Positions 46,866-54,901 of a stretch of 64,000 bases of DNA are shown here, one piece after another. Origin of the DNA: Aliivibrio fischeri. Its GTDB lineage: Bacteria; Pseudomonadota; Gammaproteobacteria; Enterobacterales; Vibrionaceae. The notes beneath the pieces are model-generated. The model did no database searches and had not been told where the DNA came from. It was given only the letters and a program-made list of their open reading frames with translations. The DNA lies in assembly GCF_009727955.1 (NCBI RefSeq), contig NZ_WOBR01000013.1, positions 62,001 through 126,000 of the forward strand. The letters are read 5' to 3'. Position 1 is the stretch's first letter; each line of letters begins with the position of its first letter. Made by a program: the position numbers and the translations under genes.

Positions 46866-47675
46866 CTATTTCGCTGTTTGTGATTGCCAATCTAGGCTTG
46901 TAAACCAATAGTCGTAACGCTCTTTTAGCCAACCATCATTGGTACGTGCTTTGATCCACTCATCAAAATACGCTTTTTTATCTTCTTCGCCTAACCGAAC
47001 AGCAAAGGCTTCATTGCCTTGTGATAAACGCTCTTTAAATGGTAGGTAAAGAATATCAGCGTGTTTGAGCGAGTCAAACTCAGGTTTAGGTGTTGATGCT
47101 GCTACTGCGTGAGCATTACCATTTAATACTTCTTGAAAGGCTTGTGCTTCGTCATCAAATTGTAGAACTTTTGCTTTTGGAAAATGCTCTTTGATAGCTG
47201 CGACGGTAATTGACCCACGGCGTGCTGCAAATTTTACGCGTCTGGAGTTGAAGTCTTCACGAGTAAAGCCATCGGTTAACTCTTTATTAGCAGCAACCTG
47301 TACACCTGAGTGTGAATATGGAACAGTGAAAAGAACACTTTTTGAACGTTCATCGGTTATCGTTAATCCACCAATAATGACGTCAAATTTACCAGAAATA
47401 AGAGAGGGAATAATGCCATCCCAAGCTGTAGGTATAAACTCAACTTTTAAACCAGAGTCTTCAGCAAGACGTTTTGCTACATCCACTTCAAAACCAATTA
47501 ACTCACCTTGTTGATTTCTCATCGCCCATGGAACAAAGGTACTTAAGCCTACTTTTAATGTGCCACGCTCTTGAATCTTGTCTAAATTTGGTGTGTTGTC
47601 GGTTGTCGTTGCGGAAAATGCTGAACTACTAAATAGTAAACTTAATCCAAAAAACGAAAGTAATAGGTGCTTCAT
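46866..47675 (-). CDS. Periplasmic amino-acid-binding protein of the ABC transporter
   Basis: 269 residues with a signal peptide (LLLSFFGLSLLFSSSAFS, cleavage near ATTT). The mature part is a type-II periplasmic-binding domain (SBP_bac_3): RGTLKVGLSTFVPWAMRN, GELIGFEVDVAKRLAEDSGLKVEFIPTAWDGIIPSL pattern, and DVIIGGLTITDERSKSVLFTVPYSHSG with the ligand-contacting Arg. It captures a polar amino acid for the two permeases; which one cannot be read. Confidence 0.93.
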   Translation of the reverse strand: MKHLLLSFFGLSLLFSSSAFSATTTDNTPNLDKIQERGTLKVGLSTFVPWAMRNQQGELIGFEVDVAKRLAEDSGLKVEFIPTAWDGIIPSLISGKFDVIIGGLTITDERSKSVLFTVPYSHSGVQVAANKELTDGFTREDFNSRRVKFAARRGSITVAAIKEHFPKAKVLQFDDEAQAFQEVLNGNAHAVAASTPKPEFDSLKHADILYLPFKERLSQGNEAFAVRLGEEDKKAYFDEWIKARTNDGWLKERYDYWFTSLDWQSQTAK

Positions 47676-47689
47676 GCGAGTTGTTCTCC

Positions 47690-48484
47690 TTAATGTGCGT
47701 TATGCATTCTGTATTCTAGCCATGCTGATAAAGCAGAAAGGCTTAATGTAATGATTAAATAGATAGCAGCAACTGTAAACCAAATTTCAAATGGCATTGC
47801 CGTATCCGATACAATATTTCTTCCCTCAGTTGTAAGGTCAAAAATAGCCATTACACTGACTATAGAAGAGTTTTTAACTAAGGAAACTAATTCGTTGGTT
47901 AGTGAGGGTAAGGTTTTTCTAATTACTTGAGGTAAAACAACATATCGATAGCTGTTGAATTGAGAAAGTCCTAATGTCTTACACGCTTCAAATTGTCCTT
48001 TGGGTAGGTTGATTAAGCCCGAACGTAAGATTTCGGCCGTATATGCTCCTTGAAACAAAGCTAAGGCTAATACGGCAGTAGTGAAGCGATCTAAGCCTAA
48101 AAAAGGACCAAAAACGAAATACAATAAATAGATTTGAACCAATAATGGGGTATTACGGATCAGCTCAATGTATAGCGTTGATATTGTTTTTCCCACAATA
48201 GAATTTGATAAGCGTAATAATGCGGTTATCAGAGCAATAGTAAGTGTTGCAATCGCACTGATGGCGGATATTTTTAAAGTAACCAACAAACCTTCAATTA
48301 ATTCTGCTGGAAACCATTCACCATCTTCATAAAAGAAAATGAAATCAGGAACTCGATCCCATTGCCATTGATAGTTCATGGCTTGAGCACCACTGTCCAA
48401 AACCCACAAAAGACCTAAGCTAAGTAATAAGATCTGAAGAGTTGCAGAGAGAACTGGTGCAAAAATACGAGTAAAGTAATTCAT
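47690..48484 (-). CDS. Polar amino-acid ABC transporter permease (first permease)
   Basis: 264 residues, HisMQ-family inner-membrane subunit. It has LYIELIRNTPLLVQIYLLYFV, typical of the family, and the ATPase-contact loop EACKTLGLSQFNSYRYVVLPQVIRKTLPSL. It starts one base after the ATPase stop and is followed by the binding-protein gene 14 bases later. The unusual N-terminal segment (YQWQWDRVPDFIFFYEDGEW) resembles the one in the second permease, suggesting that the two arose by duplication. Confidence 0.93.
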   Translation of the reverse strand: MNYFTRIFAPVLSATLQILLLSLGLLWVLDSGAQAMNYQWQWDRVPDFIFFYEDGEWFPAELIEGLLVTLKISAISAIATLTIALITALLRLSNSIVGKTISTLYIELIRNTPLLVQIYLLYFVFGPFLGLDRFTTAVLALALFQGAYTAEILRSGLINLPKGQFEACKTLGLSQFNSYRYVVLPQVIRKTLPSLTNELVSLVKNSSIVSVMAIFDLTTEGRNIVSDTAMPFEIWFTVAAIYLIITLSLSALSAWLEYRMHNAH

Positions 48485-48485
48485 C

Positions 48486-49232
48486 TTAATAGCTTAATAT
48501 TTGGTTTAAAAAGCGTTGAGTTCGGGCGTGTTGTGGGGATTCAAAAAACTGGAGAGGCTCTGCAATCTCAACAATTTCGCCTTCATCCATAAAAACGACT
48601 CTATCCGCTACCTTTTTGGCGAATCCCATTTCATGAGTAACACAAACCATTGTGATGCCTTCTTTAGCCAAATCCGACATTACATCAAGAACTTCACTGA
48701 TCATTTCAGGATCAAGTGCTGAAGTCGGCTCATCAAATAAGAGAATTTTAGGTTCCATACAGAGTGAACGAGCAATAGCGACACGTTGTTGTTGGCCACC
48801 AGAAAGTTGTGATGGATACTTATCAGCTTGCTCAGCGATATTTACTCGTTTTAAATACGTCAATGCTCGCTCTTTTGCTTGAGCCTTAGAAAGCTTTAAC
48901 GTTTTGATAGGGGATAGGGTTAAATTTTCTAACACGGTTAAATGCGGGAAAAGATTAAAATGTTGAAATACCATACCAATCTTTCCTTTATCAAGGTGCT
49001 TTGGTGATAAAACCTCATCAAAAAGAGAAAGTTGACCATTCTGGATGGACTCTAATGCATTAATGCAGCGAATAAGCGTAGATTTTCCTGATCCAGAAGG
49101 ACCACAAATAACGACTTTTTCACCTTCTTGAATGGTTAAGTTGATATCTTTTAGCGCGTGAAATTGGTCGTAAAATTTATCAACAGCTTCAAAAGTAATG
49201 ACATTTGCTCTCTTTGTATTTTTTATCGTCAC
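48486..49232 (-). CDS. Polar amino-acid ABC transporter ATPase
   Basis: 248 residues starting at GTG with AAAGGA seven bases upstream. Walker [12 protein letters not shown]-loop [18 protein letters not shown], signature [15 protein letters not shown], Walker [15 protein letters not shown] and switch His in CVTHEMGFA are all intact. The GlnQ/HisP-type unit powers the two permeases. First gene of the operon (ATPase, permease, binding protein, permease). Confidence 0.95.
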   Translation of the reverse strand: MTIKNTKRANVITFEAVDKFYDQFHALKDINLTIQEGEKVVICGPSGSGKSTLIRCINALESIQNGQLSLFDEVLSPKHLDKGKIGMVFQHFNLFPHLTVLENLTLSPIKTLKLSKAQAKERALTYLKRVNIAEQADKYPSQLSGGQQQRVAIARSLCMEPKILLFDEPTSALDPEMISEVLDVMSDLAKEGITMVCVTHEMGFAKKVADRVVFMDEGEIVEIAEPLQFFESPQHARTQRFLNQILSY

Positions 49233-49437
49233 AATTAGTCCTTTCAGTTACTAGCCAAAGTTACTGTAACATATTCATTAAACTAAAGAAGTGATTCTTG
49301 TTTCTTTGATTGTTTATTGCGCAAAAAATAAGGTTATGTGTGGTTCATGTCAAAAGAGGTATGAGTAGTAAGTTATATTAAATTAACCATTGCACAACAG
49401 AACAAGACACGTTACGTTAACAGAATGGAGAATAAAG

Positions 49438-49494
49438 ATGCAGGAAGATAACCTGTATAACAGAGATGGAAGAATAAGCAATGTATCAAACTGA
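49438..49494 (+). CDS. Possible short upstream ORF overlapping the aroG start
   Basis: An 18-codon ORF (MQEDNLYNRDG...) with a well-placed GGAG seven bases before its ATG. It ends 14 bases inside aroG in another frame, so translation of the two could be coupled. It has a single Tyr codon and is not an obvious attenuation leader. It could equally be a chance ORF. Confidence 0.3.
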   Translation: MQEDNLYNRDGRISNVSN

Positions 49495-50533
49495 TGATGT
49501 ACGAATTAAACAAGTAAAAGAACTTTTACCGCCTGTTGCTGTACTAGAAAAATTTCCGACAACTGAAACGGCTGCTAAAACGGTGTTTCAGTCTCGTCAA
49601 GCTATTCATAATATTCTTCAAGGTGAAGATGATCGTCTTTTAGTCATTATAGGACCATGTTCTATTCATGATCCAAAAGCGGCACTAGAGTATGGTGAAA
49701 AGCTAAAAGTATTGCGTGATGAGTTGGGTGATCGTTTAGAAGTTGTGATGCGTGTTTATTTTGAAAAACCACGTACCACAGTTGGATGGAAAGGGTTAAT
49801 CAATGACCCTTATATGGATGATTCATTTAAATTGAATGATGGTCTACGTATTGGTCGTAAATTGTTGCTTGATCTAACGGATATGGGCTTACCTACTGCT
49901 GGTGAATTTTTAGATATGATCACTCCGCAATACATGGGTGACCTAATCAGTTGGGGAGCAATTGGTGCTCGTACAACCGAATCTCAAGTTCACCGTGAAC
50001 TTTCTTCTGGTCTTTCATGCCCTGTAGGATTTAAAAACGGTACTGATGGTAATATCAAGATTGCAACGGATGCTATTCGTTCAGCTGGTTCATCACACCA
50101 CTTTTTATCAGTAACAAAATATGGTCATTCTGCAATCGTAGAAACAGCAGGGAATCCTGACTGTCATATTATTCTTCGTGGTGGTAAAGAGCCAAACTAC
50201 AGCGCAGAACACGTTAAACCTGTTAAAGAGCAACTTGCAGCTTCTGGTTTACCGCAAAAAGTAATGATTGATTTCAGCCACGCAAACAGTTCAAAAGACT
50301 TTAAACGTCAAATGGTTGTTGCAGATGATGTTTGTGGTCAAATCTCAGGTGGTGAAGATGCCGTATTTGGTGTCATGATTGAAAGTCATTTAGTTGAAGG
50401 TCGCCAAGATTTAGTTAACGGCAAAGTAGAAACTTATGGTCAATCAATTACGGATGCTTGTATTGGTTGGGATGATACCGAAAAAGTACTTCGTCAATTA
50501 GCAGATTCAGTAACGGCACGACGTAATAAATAA
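49481..50533 (+). CDS. aroG: 3-deoxy-7-phosphoheptulonate (DAHP) synthase, AroG type
   Basis: 350 residues, collinear with E. coli AroG. Condenses phosphoenolpyruvate and erythrose-4-phosphate, the first step of aromatic amino-acid synthesis. Conserved stretches include LVIIGPCSIHDP, RVYFEKPRTTVGWKGLINDP, GEFLDMITPQY, GARTTESQVHRELSSGLSCPVGFKNG and IDFSHANSSKDFKRQ with metal and substrate residues. The N-terminal region resembles the phenylalanine-inhibited isozyme, but feedback specificity is not certain. No TyrR box is obvious. Confidence 0.95.
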   Translation: MYQTDDVRIKQVKELLPPVAVLEKFPTTETAAKTVFQSRQAIHNILQGEDDRLLVIIGPCSIHDPKAALEYGEKLKVLRDELGDRLEVVMRVYFEKPRTTVGWKGLINDPYMDDSFKLNDGLRIGRKLLLDLTDMGLPTAGEFLDMITPQYMGDLISWGAIGARTTESQVHRELSSGLSCPVGFKNGTDGNIKIATDAIRSAGSSHHFLSVTKYGHSAIVETAGNPDCHIILRGGKEPNYSAEHVKPVKEQLAASGLPQKVMIDFSHANSSKDFKRQMVVADDVCGQISGGEDAVFGVMIESHLVEGRQDLVNGKVETYGQSITDACIGWDDTEKVLRQLADSVTARRNK

Positions 50534-50552
50534 GAGTTCTTTATAAAATATC

Positions 50553-50586
50553 AACGCCAACAGTCTATGCTGTTGGCGTTTTTTTA
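50553..50586. terminator. Bidirectional terminator, aroG / ybjD
   Basis: Perfect 11-bp stem AACGCCAACAG/CTGTTGGCGTT followed by TTTTT; it overlaps the last codons of the convergent ybjD. Confidence 0.9.
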
Positions 50587-52218
50587 TCCTTGTCCTTTTG
50601 CCATTGTAACCGTACGTTTTAATGTCCATCGCAGTAATAAAGGAATACTTTCAGGTCCCATCTCTTCACAATGTTCCACAATAGCTAATGCGACATCCGG
50701 TTTTGCGTATTTTTTTAGTGTTTTTACGATGATCTTTTTAGGTGGAACAGCTTGATCGGCTGAAATATTTGATAGTGTTCTGAATAATTCTTCAAAACCA
50801 TGATGATATAAATAATGCTCGATGTCTTTATGAGGTAACTCGGTTAAACGGTGACGTTCGTGTTCGTTTTCGAGCTGACTTTTTACTGCAAAGGCGTATT
50901 TCTTCCCTGCAGGATCTCCATCCGTAACTACATGCCACTCGATATGAAGAGCTTTGGCCATTTTTATTAATGATTTTAATCCAGATTGAGCAAATTCAAT
51001 GATTTGTACACCTTCCGCTGCAAGGTTGTAGCCAAGGATTCGAGCCATCTCATTAAATAACCATACTTCAGTTTCACCTTCAACAAGTAACCAACAGCGA
51101 GCAAATAAAGCATTAGAACGTTGAAATCGAATATGAAACGTAATCCGACGCAAGTCATCACGAGATAAACTCGTCGGGGTCAATGCGTAACTAGAAGTCG
51201 AGTCAGATTCTCTTACTAAACGTCTTATGGATGATAATGGAACGGCGCTAAGCAATTCACTGCTGTTTGTCGTAAGTATTTTTTGCATGGGAATGTGGTT
51301 AAGTAATGTCCATGCTTGAATTAATTGGGTTGGGTGAAGCCGACCTTCTGGATCTTCGACAATCATGACTGGTCGCGCCGATTGTTTTAATGTATTCGGT
51401 CCTTTTGCTCGTAAGTAGGTATTAAGCAAACCTAATAATAGTAATTTAGTCTGTTTACTTTGATTTTGATTTACAAATTGGTTTAAAGAAACACCTTCCG
51501 CTTTTTGCCCAAAGAATAAATCATCACGCATTTTATGTTGACCATGTCGTCTATGGTTTCTAAAAGAAAAGTAATGATCAACAAGAGATTGCATTGATTG
51601 TAAGGCACTTTTTATTTCGCCACTACTTACTTGCCCAGGAGCAGTTAATAGGCGTCGGCAGGTATTATTAATTCGTCGTTCAATTCGATCATCGGGAACA
51701 TGGTCAGTAAAAGGACCAGGGCTAAGTCGGCGTGAGTCTCGGATCCGAATAACAGGATGTAACTTAATGAGCTCATAAACCAGGCATTCGATACGGTGAT
51801 AACGTAATACATTACCATCTTTATCTAAAAAGGTACTTGAAGAAGTTATCTTTCCATCATTATTTGTCGCACTCACACGGTAGTAAATACGTTGTGTATT
51901 GTTATTTGTATCATGTTGCCACAGTGATGAAAGTTTTCTATATCGACCCGCTTTATGTTCGTTTTTTTCTGTGGTTTGCCAAGTAATAATGATTTGAATA
52001 TGTTGATCTTGAGTATATGAAATAGAGTGGTCTTGGTGAAAATCTTTAAGTGTAAATTGATGTAGTTCGCCTGAAATGGGCAGGGCAATAGAAAGCGCAT
52101 CAAGTAATGATGACTTGCCCCATGTATTTTCGCCTATCAAAGTGGTGAGTTGTTCAAAAGAAAGTGATAAGCGTTTAATGCCTCGAAATCCTGAAACTTC
52201 TATTCGTTCTAAGAGCAT
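50584..52218 (-). CDS. ybjD: OLD-family ATP-dependent nuclease-like protein, YbjD type
   Basis: 544 residues. N-terminal SMC/RecF-like ATPase: FRGIKRLSLSFEQ, Walker A GENTWGKSSLLDAL, and a late VEDPEGRLHP Walker-B region with ATTNS-like TTNSSELL. The C-terminal TOPRIM domain begins at CWLLVEGETEVWLFNEMARI and continues with WHVVTDGDPAGKKYA. It aligns with E. coli YbjD through most of its length. OLD nucleases cut DNA in phage exclusion or repair; YbjD itself has no settled role. Single gene, not within a defence island. Confidence 0.9.
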   Translation of the reverse strand: MLLERIEVSGFRGIKRLSLSFEQLTTLIGENTWGKSSLLDALSIALPISGELHQFTLKDFHQDHSISYTQDQHIQIIITWQTTEKNEHKAGRYRKLSSLWQHDTNNNTQRIYYRVSATNNDGKITSSSTFLDKDGNVLRYHRIECLVYELIKLHPVIRIRDSRRLSPGPFTDHVPDDRIERRINNTCRRLLTAPGQVSSGEIKSALQSMQSLVDHYFSFRNHRRHGQHKMRDDLFFGQKAEGVSLNQFVNQNQSKQTKLLLLGLLNTYLRAKGPNTLKQSARPVMIVEDPEGRLHPTQLIQAWTLLNHIPMQKILTTNSSELLSAVPLSSIRRLVRESDSTSSYALTPTSLSRDDLRRITFHIRFQRSNALFARCWLLVEGETEVWLFNEMARILGYNLAAEGVQIIEFAQSGLKSLIKMAKALHIEWHVVTDGDPAGKKYAFAVKSQLENEHERHRLTELPHKDIEHYLYHHGFEELFRTLSNISADQAVPPKKIIVKTLKKYAKPDVALAIVEHCEEMGPESIPLLLRWTLKRTVTMAKGQG

Positions 52219-52444
52219 ATGACTTCCTCATCAGATACTTGTATAAATAACTATATAGCATGTAACGAGAGTAAAGCATTATGGATATCACAATTATAGA
52301 ATTGATTTTTTTGAATAAATTTCTTTGATAGTGCAATTTTCTTTATCTTCAAAAACGAAAGAGAACAATAAGTGATATGATAGTCGCAGATTGTTTGATG
52401 AAGCTTGTGCAATTGAGTTTTAAGGCTTCGAAAAGGGAAAGAAG

Positions 52445-54184
52445 ATGAGTGATAAGCAAAGCAATAAATTAAGAGTTATGCATATTAATGATACGCACTC
52501 TTATTTTGATGAATCTGTAATTGCTTTGAATTGTGAAAGCGTTGATAAATTTTATATAAAGTGTGGTGGTTTTTCTCGATTATCACACCAAATGACTTTA
52601 CTTAGTAATGAAATGAAAGCTGAGGGTGGCAATGTTGCGACTTATCATGCTGGAGATTGTTTTCAAGGGACACTCTACTTTTCTCTGTATAAAGGCAAGG
52701 CCAATGCTGAATTGCTTAACCAGTTACCGTTAGATGGTATGGTACTTGGCAATCATGAATTTGATTTAGGAAATGAATTAGTTAGTCATTTTGTCTCTCA
52801 GGTTAACTTTCCAATTTTAATGGGAAACTGGGATCTGAGTGAGGAAGACCAAAGCAAAGGTCAAAAACTAAAATATCAAGATAATGTGCTGTCTTATGAT
52901 ACAGAGCGTGAGATAGCAAATTATATGATTAAACATGCAGGCAATGTCGATATTGCTGTATTTGGTTTAACCATAGATAAAATGGATGTATTGGCGAGTC
53001 CAGATCCAGATACTCCATTTTTGAATGCGATTGAAACAGCGAAAAAAACCATTGAATATTTAAAAGTAAATGGAATTAATAATGTCATTATTATTAGTCA
53101 TTTAGGATACGACGCTGATAAACAACTCGCTGAATCTCTTTCTGGAATCGATCTTATTGTTGGTGGGCACAGTCATGTATTACAGGGTGATTATGCTGAT
53201 ATTGGCTTAGAAAGTATCGCCTCATATGGTGAGAAGGTAAATAACACCTATATAGTTCAAGCTGGTTGCCATGCTTTAGCGTTAGGCTATTGTGATTTAG
53301 AGTACTCTGATAGTGGTGAGTTAATTTCGTTTAATGGACGAAATATGTTGTTATTGGACGATCTTGCTTATCAAGATAAGGCTTGTGAAGCTCCTATCGA
53401 TGAAAAAAAACAAAAAGTGATATACAACACCTTGAATGAATTTATAGGCGCTGAATTTTGTTCAAAAGATCAAAAAATTGAAGAGCTACTGATCGATAAA
53501 TACCGCGGTGAGGTTGTACGACTATCTCAACAAGTTATTGGACACTGTTCGATGGATTTATCTCATCGTAGGGTACCAAATGAGAAAGGGCAAAGTGATA
53601 TTGCCCCTTGGGTTGTTGAGGCTTTTTATTCTAAAGCGCATCAAGTCGACAGTAGAGTACAGTTTGCTATGCACAATGCAGGTGGGGTTCGTTCTGGTTT
53701 AAATCAGGGAGCTATCACATATGCCGACATTGCCGGAAAAGTTTTGCCATTTGCAATCCCAATTGTCATTTATAGTATCAAAGGCAAATACCTTAAAGCT
53801 GCTATTGAAGGTGCAATAGATAATGCGACTAACAATGGGGTGATAGGAAGTGGCTCTGGAAGCTTTCCTTATGTATCACAATTAAGTTATCAATACGAAG
53901 CGTGTAATCCTGCTGGTCAGCGTATTACGGAGTTTGAAATATTTAACTCGATTTCAGGGTGGGAACCGGTGTTAGATGAGCAAATATATTATGGAACATC
54001 AACAGCTTATACCATAAAAGGGAAGGAAGGCTACGCTCCTTTACTTAATAAAGAAGATGAGGTTATAACAACCAATCTTTCAATGGCTGATTGCTTCATT
54101 GATTATTTAATGCATTACCCTAATTTAACAAAACCTAAGATGACACTAAATCGATATAATAAAAACACCACAGCTATTATTTAG
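52445..54184 (+). CDS. 5'-nucleotidase/UshA-family metallophosphoesterase without signal peptide
   Basis: 579 residues. An N-terminal calcineurin-like domain has all metal-site motifs (VMHINDTHSYFD, HAGDCFQGTLYF, LGNHEFDLGNE, IIISHLGYDAD, GGHSHVLQGD). A C-terminal 5'-nucleotidase domain (AMHNAGGVRSGL, ADIAGKVLPFAIPIVIYSIKG) follows. UshA is periplasmic, but here the chain begins MSDKQSNKLRVMHINDTH with no signal peptide, so it should be cytoplasmic unless exported otherwise. It probably hydrolyses nucleotides or UDP-sugars. No terminator separates it from the small ORF downstream. Confidence 0.9.
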   Translation: MSDKQSNKLRVMHINDTHSYFDESVIALNCESVDKFYIKCGGFSRLSHQMTLLSNEMKAEGGNVATYHAGDCFQGTLYFSLYKGKANAELLNQLPLDGMVLGNHEFDLGNELVSHFVSQVNFPILMGNWDLSEEDQSKGQKLKYQDNVLSYDTEREIANYMIKHAGNVDIAVFGLTIDKMDVLASPDPDTPFLNAIETAKKTIEYLKVNGINNVIIISHLGYDADKQLAESLSGIDLIVGGHSHVLQGDYADIGLESIASYGEKVNNTYIVQAGCHALALGYCDLEYSDSGELISFNGRNMLLLDDLAYQDKACEAPIDEKKQKVIYNTLNEFIGAEFCSKDQKIEELLIDKYRGEVVRLSQQVIGHCSMDLSHRRVPNEKGQSDIAPWVVEAFYSKAHQVDSRVQFAMHNAGGVRSGLNQGAITYADIAGKVLPFAIPIVIYSIKGKYLKAAIEGAIDNATNNGVIGSGSGSFPYVSQLSYQYEACNPAGQRITEFEIFNSISGWEPVLDEQIYYGTSTAYTIKGKEGYAPLLNKEDEVITTNLSMADCFIDYLMHYPNLTKPKMTLNRYNKNTTAII

Positions 54185-54243
54185 TGGCATGCTAATTGCT
54201 TTTAAATAACTGAGATGAGTTGTACAGTTTTATAGGTAATAGC

Positions 54244-54333
54244 ATGGACAGTGATTGGTCAGACAAATTGCTAGTCGTAAGCTGGGTGTTCGCTTGGGCA
54301 TTAATTGTTTACTTCGTCCCTTTTGCAGGGTGA
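54244..54333 (+). CDS. Candidate 29-residue single-span membrane protein
   Basis: Short ORF MDSDWSDKLLVVSWVFAWA..., ending VYFVPFAG. A charged N-terminus precedes one hydrophobic helix of about 20 residues. AGG lies about 8 bases upstream of the ATG and a terminator begins seven bases after the stop, so the frame is bounded like a real gene. It follows the nucleotidase gene by 59 bases. I do not recognise the family; it resembles small membrane subunits or regulators in style only. Confidence 0.55.
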   Translation: MDSDWSDKLLVVSWVFAWALIVYFVPFAG

Positions 54334-54339
54334 CATTTA

Positions 54340-54373
54340 AAAGGCTTTCTAATTAATTAGGAAGCCTTTTTTA
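54340..54373 (+). terminator. Rho-independent terminator after the small ORF
   Basis: AAAGGCTTTCTA with TAGGAAGCCTTT (one G-U pair) and a short loop, followed by TTTATT. The gap from here to 54645 is very AT-rich with no clear feature. Confidence 0.82.
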
Positions 54374-54645
54374 TTAGCGTTAATAAAACTTATCCTTTAA
54401 TGATGATATAAAAGTTATTATTGTCATATTTAGGTTAATTTAAATTGTTTTAATTATGTTAATTTGATTTTTTATTCATTGATTTTTGCAGATGATGTAT
54501 TTTTATGCACTAATTCAAGCTATTGATTGATGTAATTTTTACATTAGGAAAACTAATATTACTTTGAAGAAAAAGTCATTTTTTGACCAGTAAATTAAGC
54601 TTTATTATGCGCTCATTGAAATTGATTAATTTAAGTGAGGCAATC

Positions 54646-54834
54646 ATGGCACAAGCAGCAATGAACGTTAATAACATCGCTACTTCTTCACAAAAGAAGG
54701 CCTATTCAGTAAGTATCAAAGGATTGATTGCTCATCTTGTGGATGTGTTGTTTGGTAAAGACCAAACGGTATCTGCACAATATACATCTGAATTATCAGA
54801 GCACTTACAAAAAGATTTAGGTCTTTATCGTTAA
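54646..54834 (+). CDS. Small DUF1127-like protein
   Basis: 62 residues from the ATG at 54646, chosen for GAGG five bases upstream; the open frame runs 21 codons further up without support. It ends ELSEHLQKDLGLYR, which resembles the C-terminal pattern of DUF1127/YjiS proteins (L...LxxDIGL.R). A helical middle (SIKGLIAHLVDVLFG) precedes it. Some DUF1127 members act in RNA-binding or stress regulation; here the assignment is tentative. Confidence 0.6.
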   Translation: MAQAAMNVNNIATSSQKKAYSVSIKGLIAHLVDVLFGKDQTVSAQYTSELSEHLQKDLGLYR

Positions 54835-54849
54835 GATATAGATGAAAGG

Positions 54850-54880
54850 AAAAAGCTAGCAGATGTGCTAGCTTTTTTTA
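54850..54880. terminator. Bidirectional terminator, small gene / TPR-GGDEF operon
   Basis: Perfect 12-bp stem AAAAAGCTAGCA/TGCTAGCTTTTT with a GATG loop between convergent genes. Confidence 0.88.
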
Positions 54881-54901
54881 TGTCTGAATAAAGGTTATTG
54901 T

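Noticed and set aside
50584-52218. Phage-defence operon based on the OLD-family protein
   Set aside because: The protein matches the housekeeping YbjD type, has no adjacent helicase (GajB-like) or toxin partner, and sits between metabolic genes.
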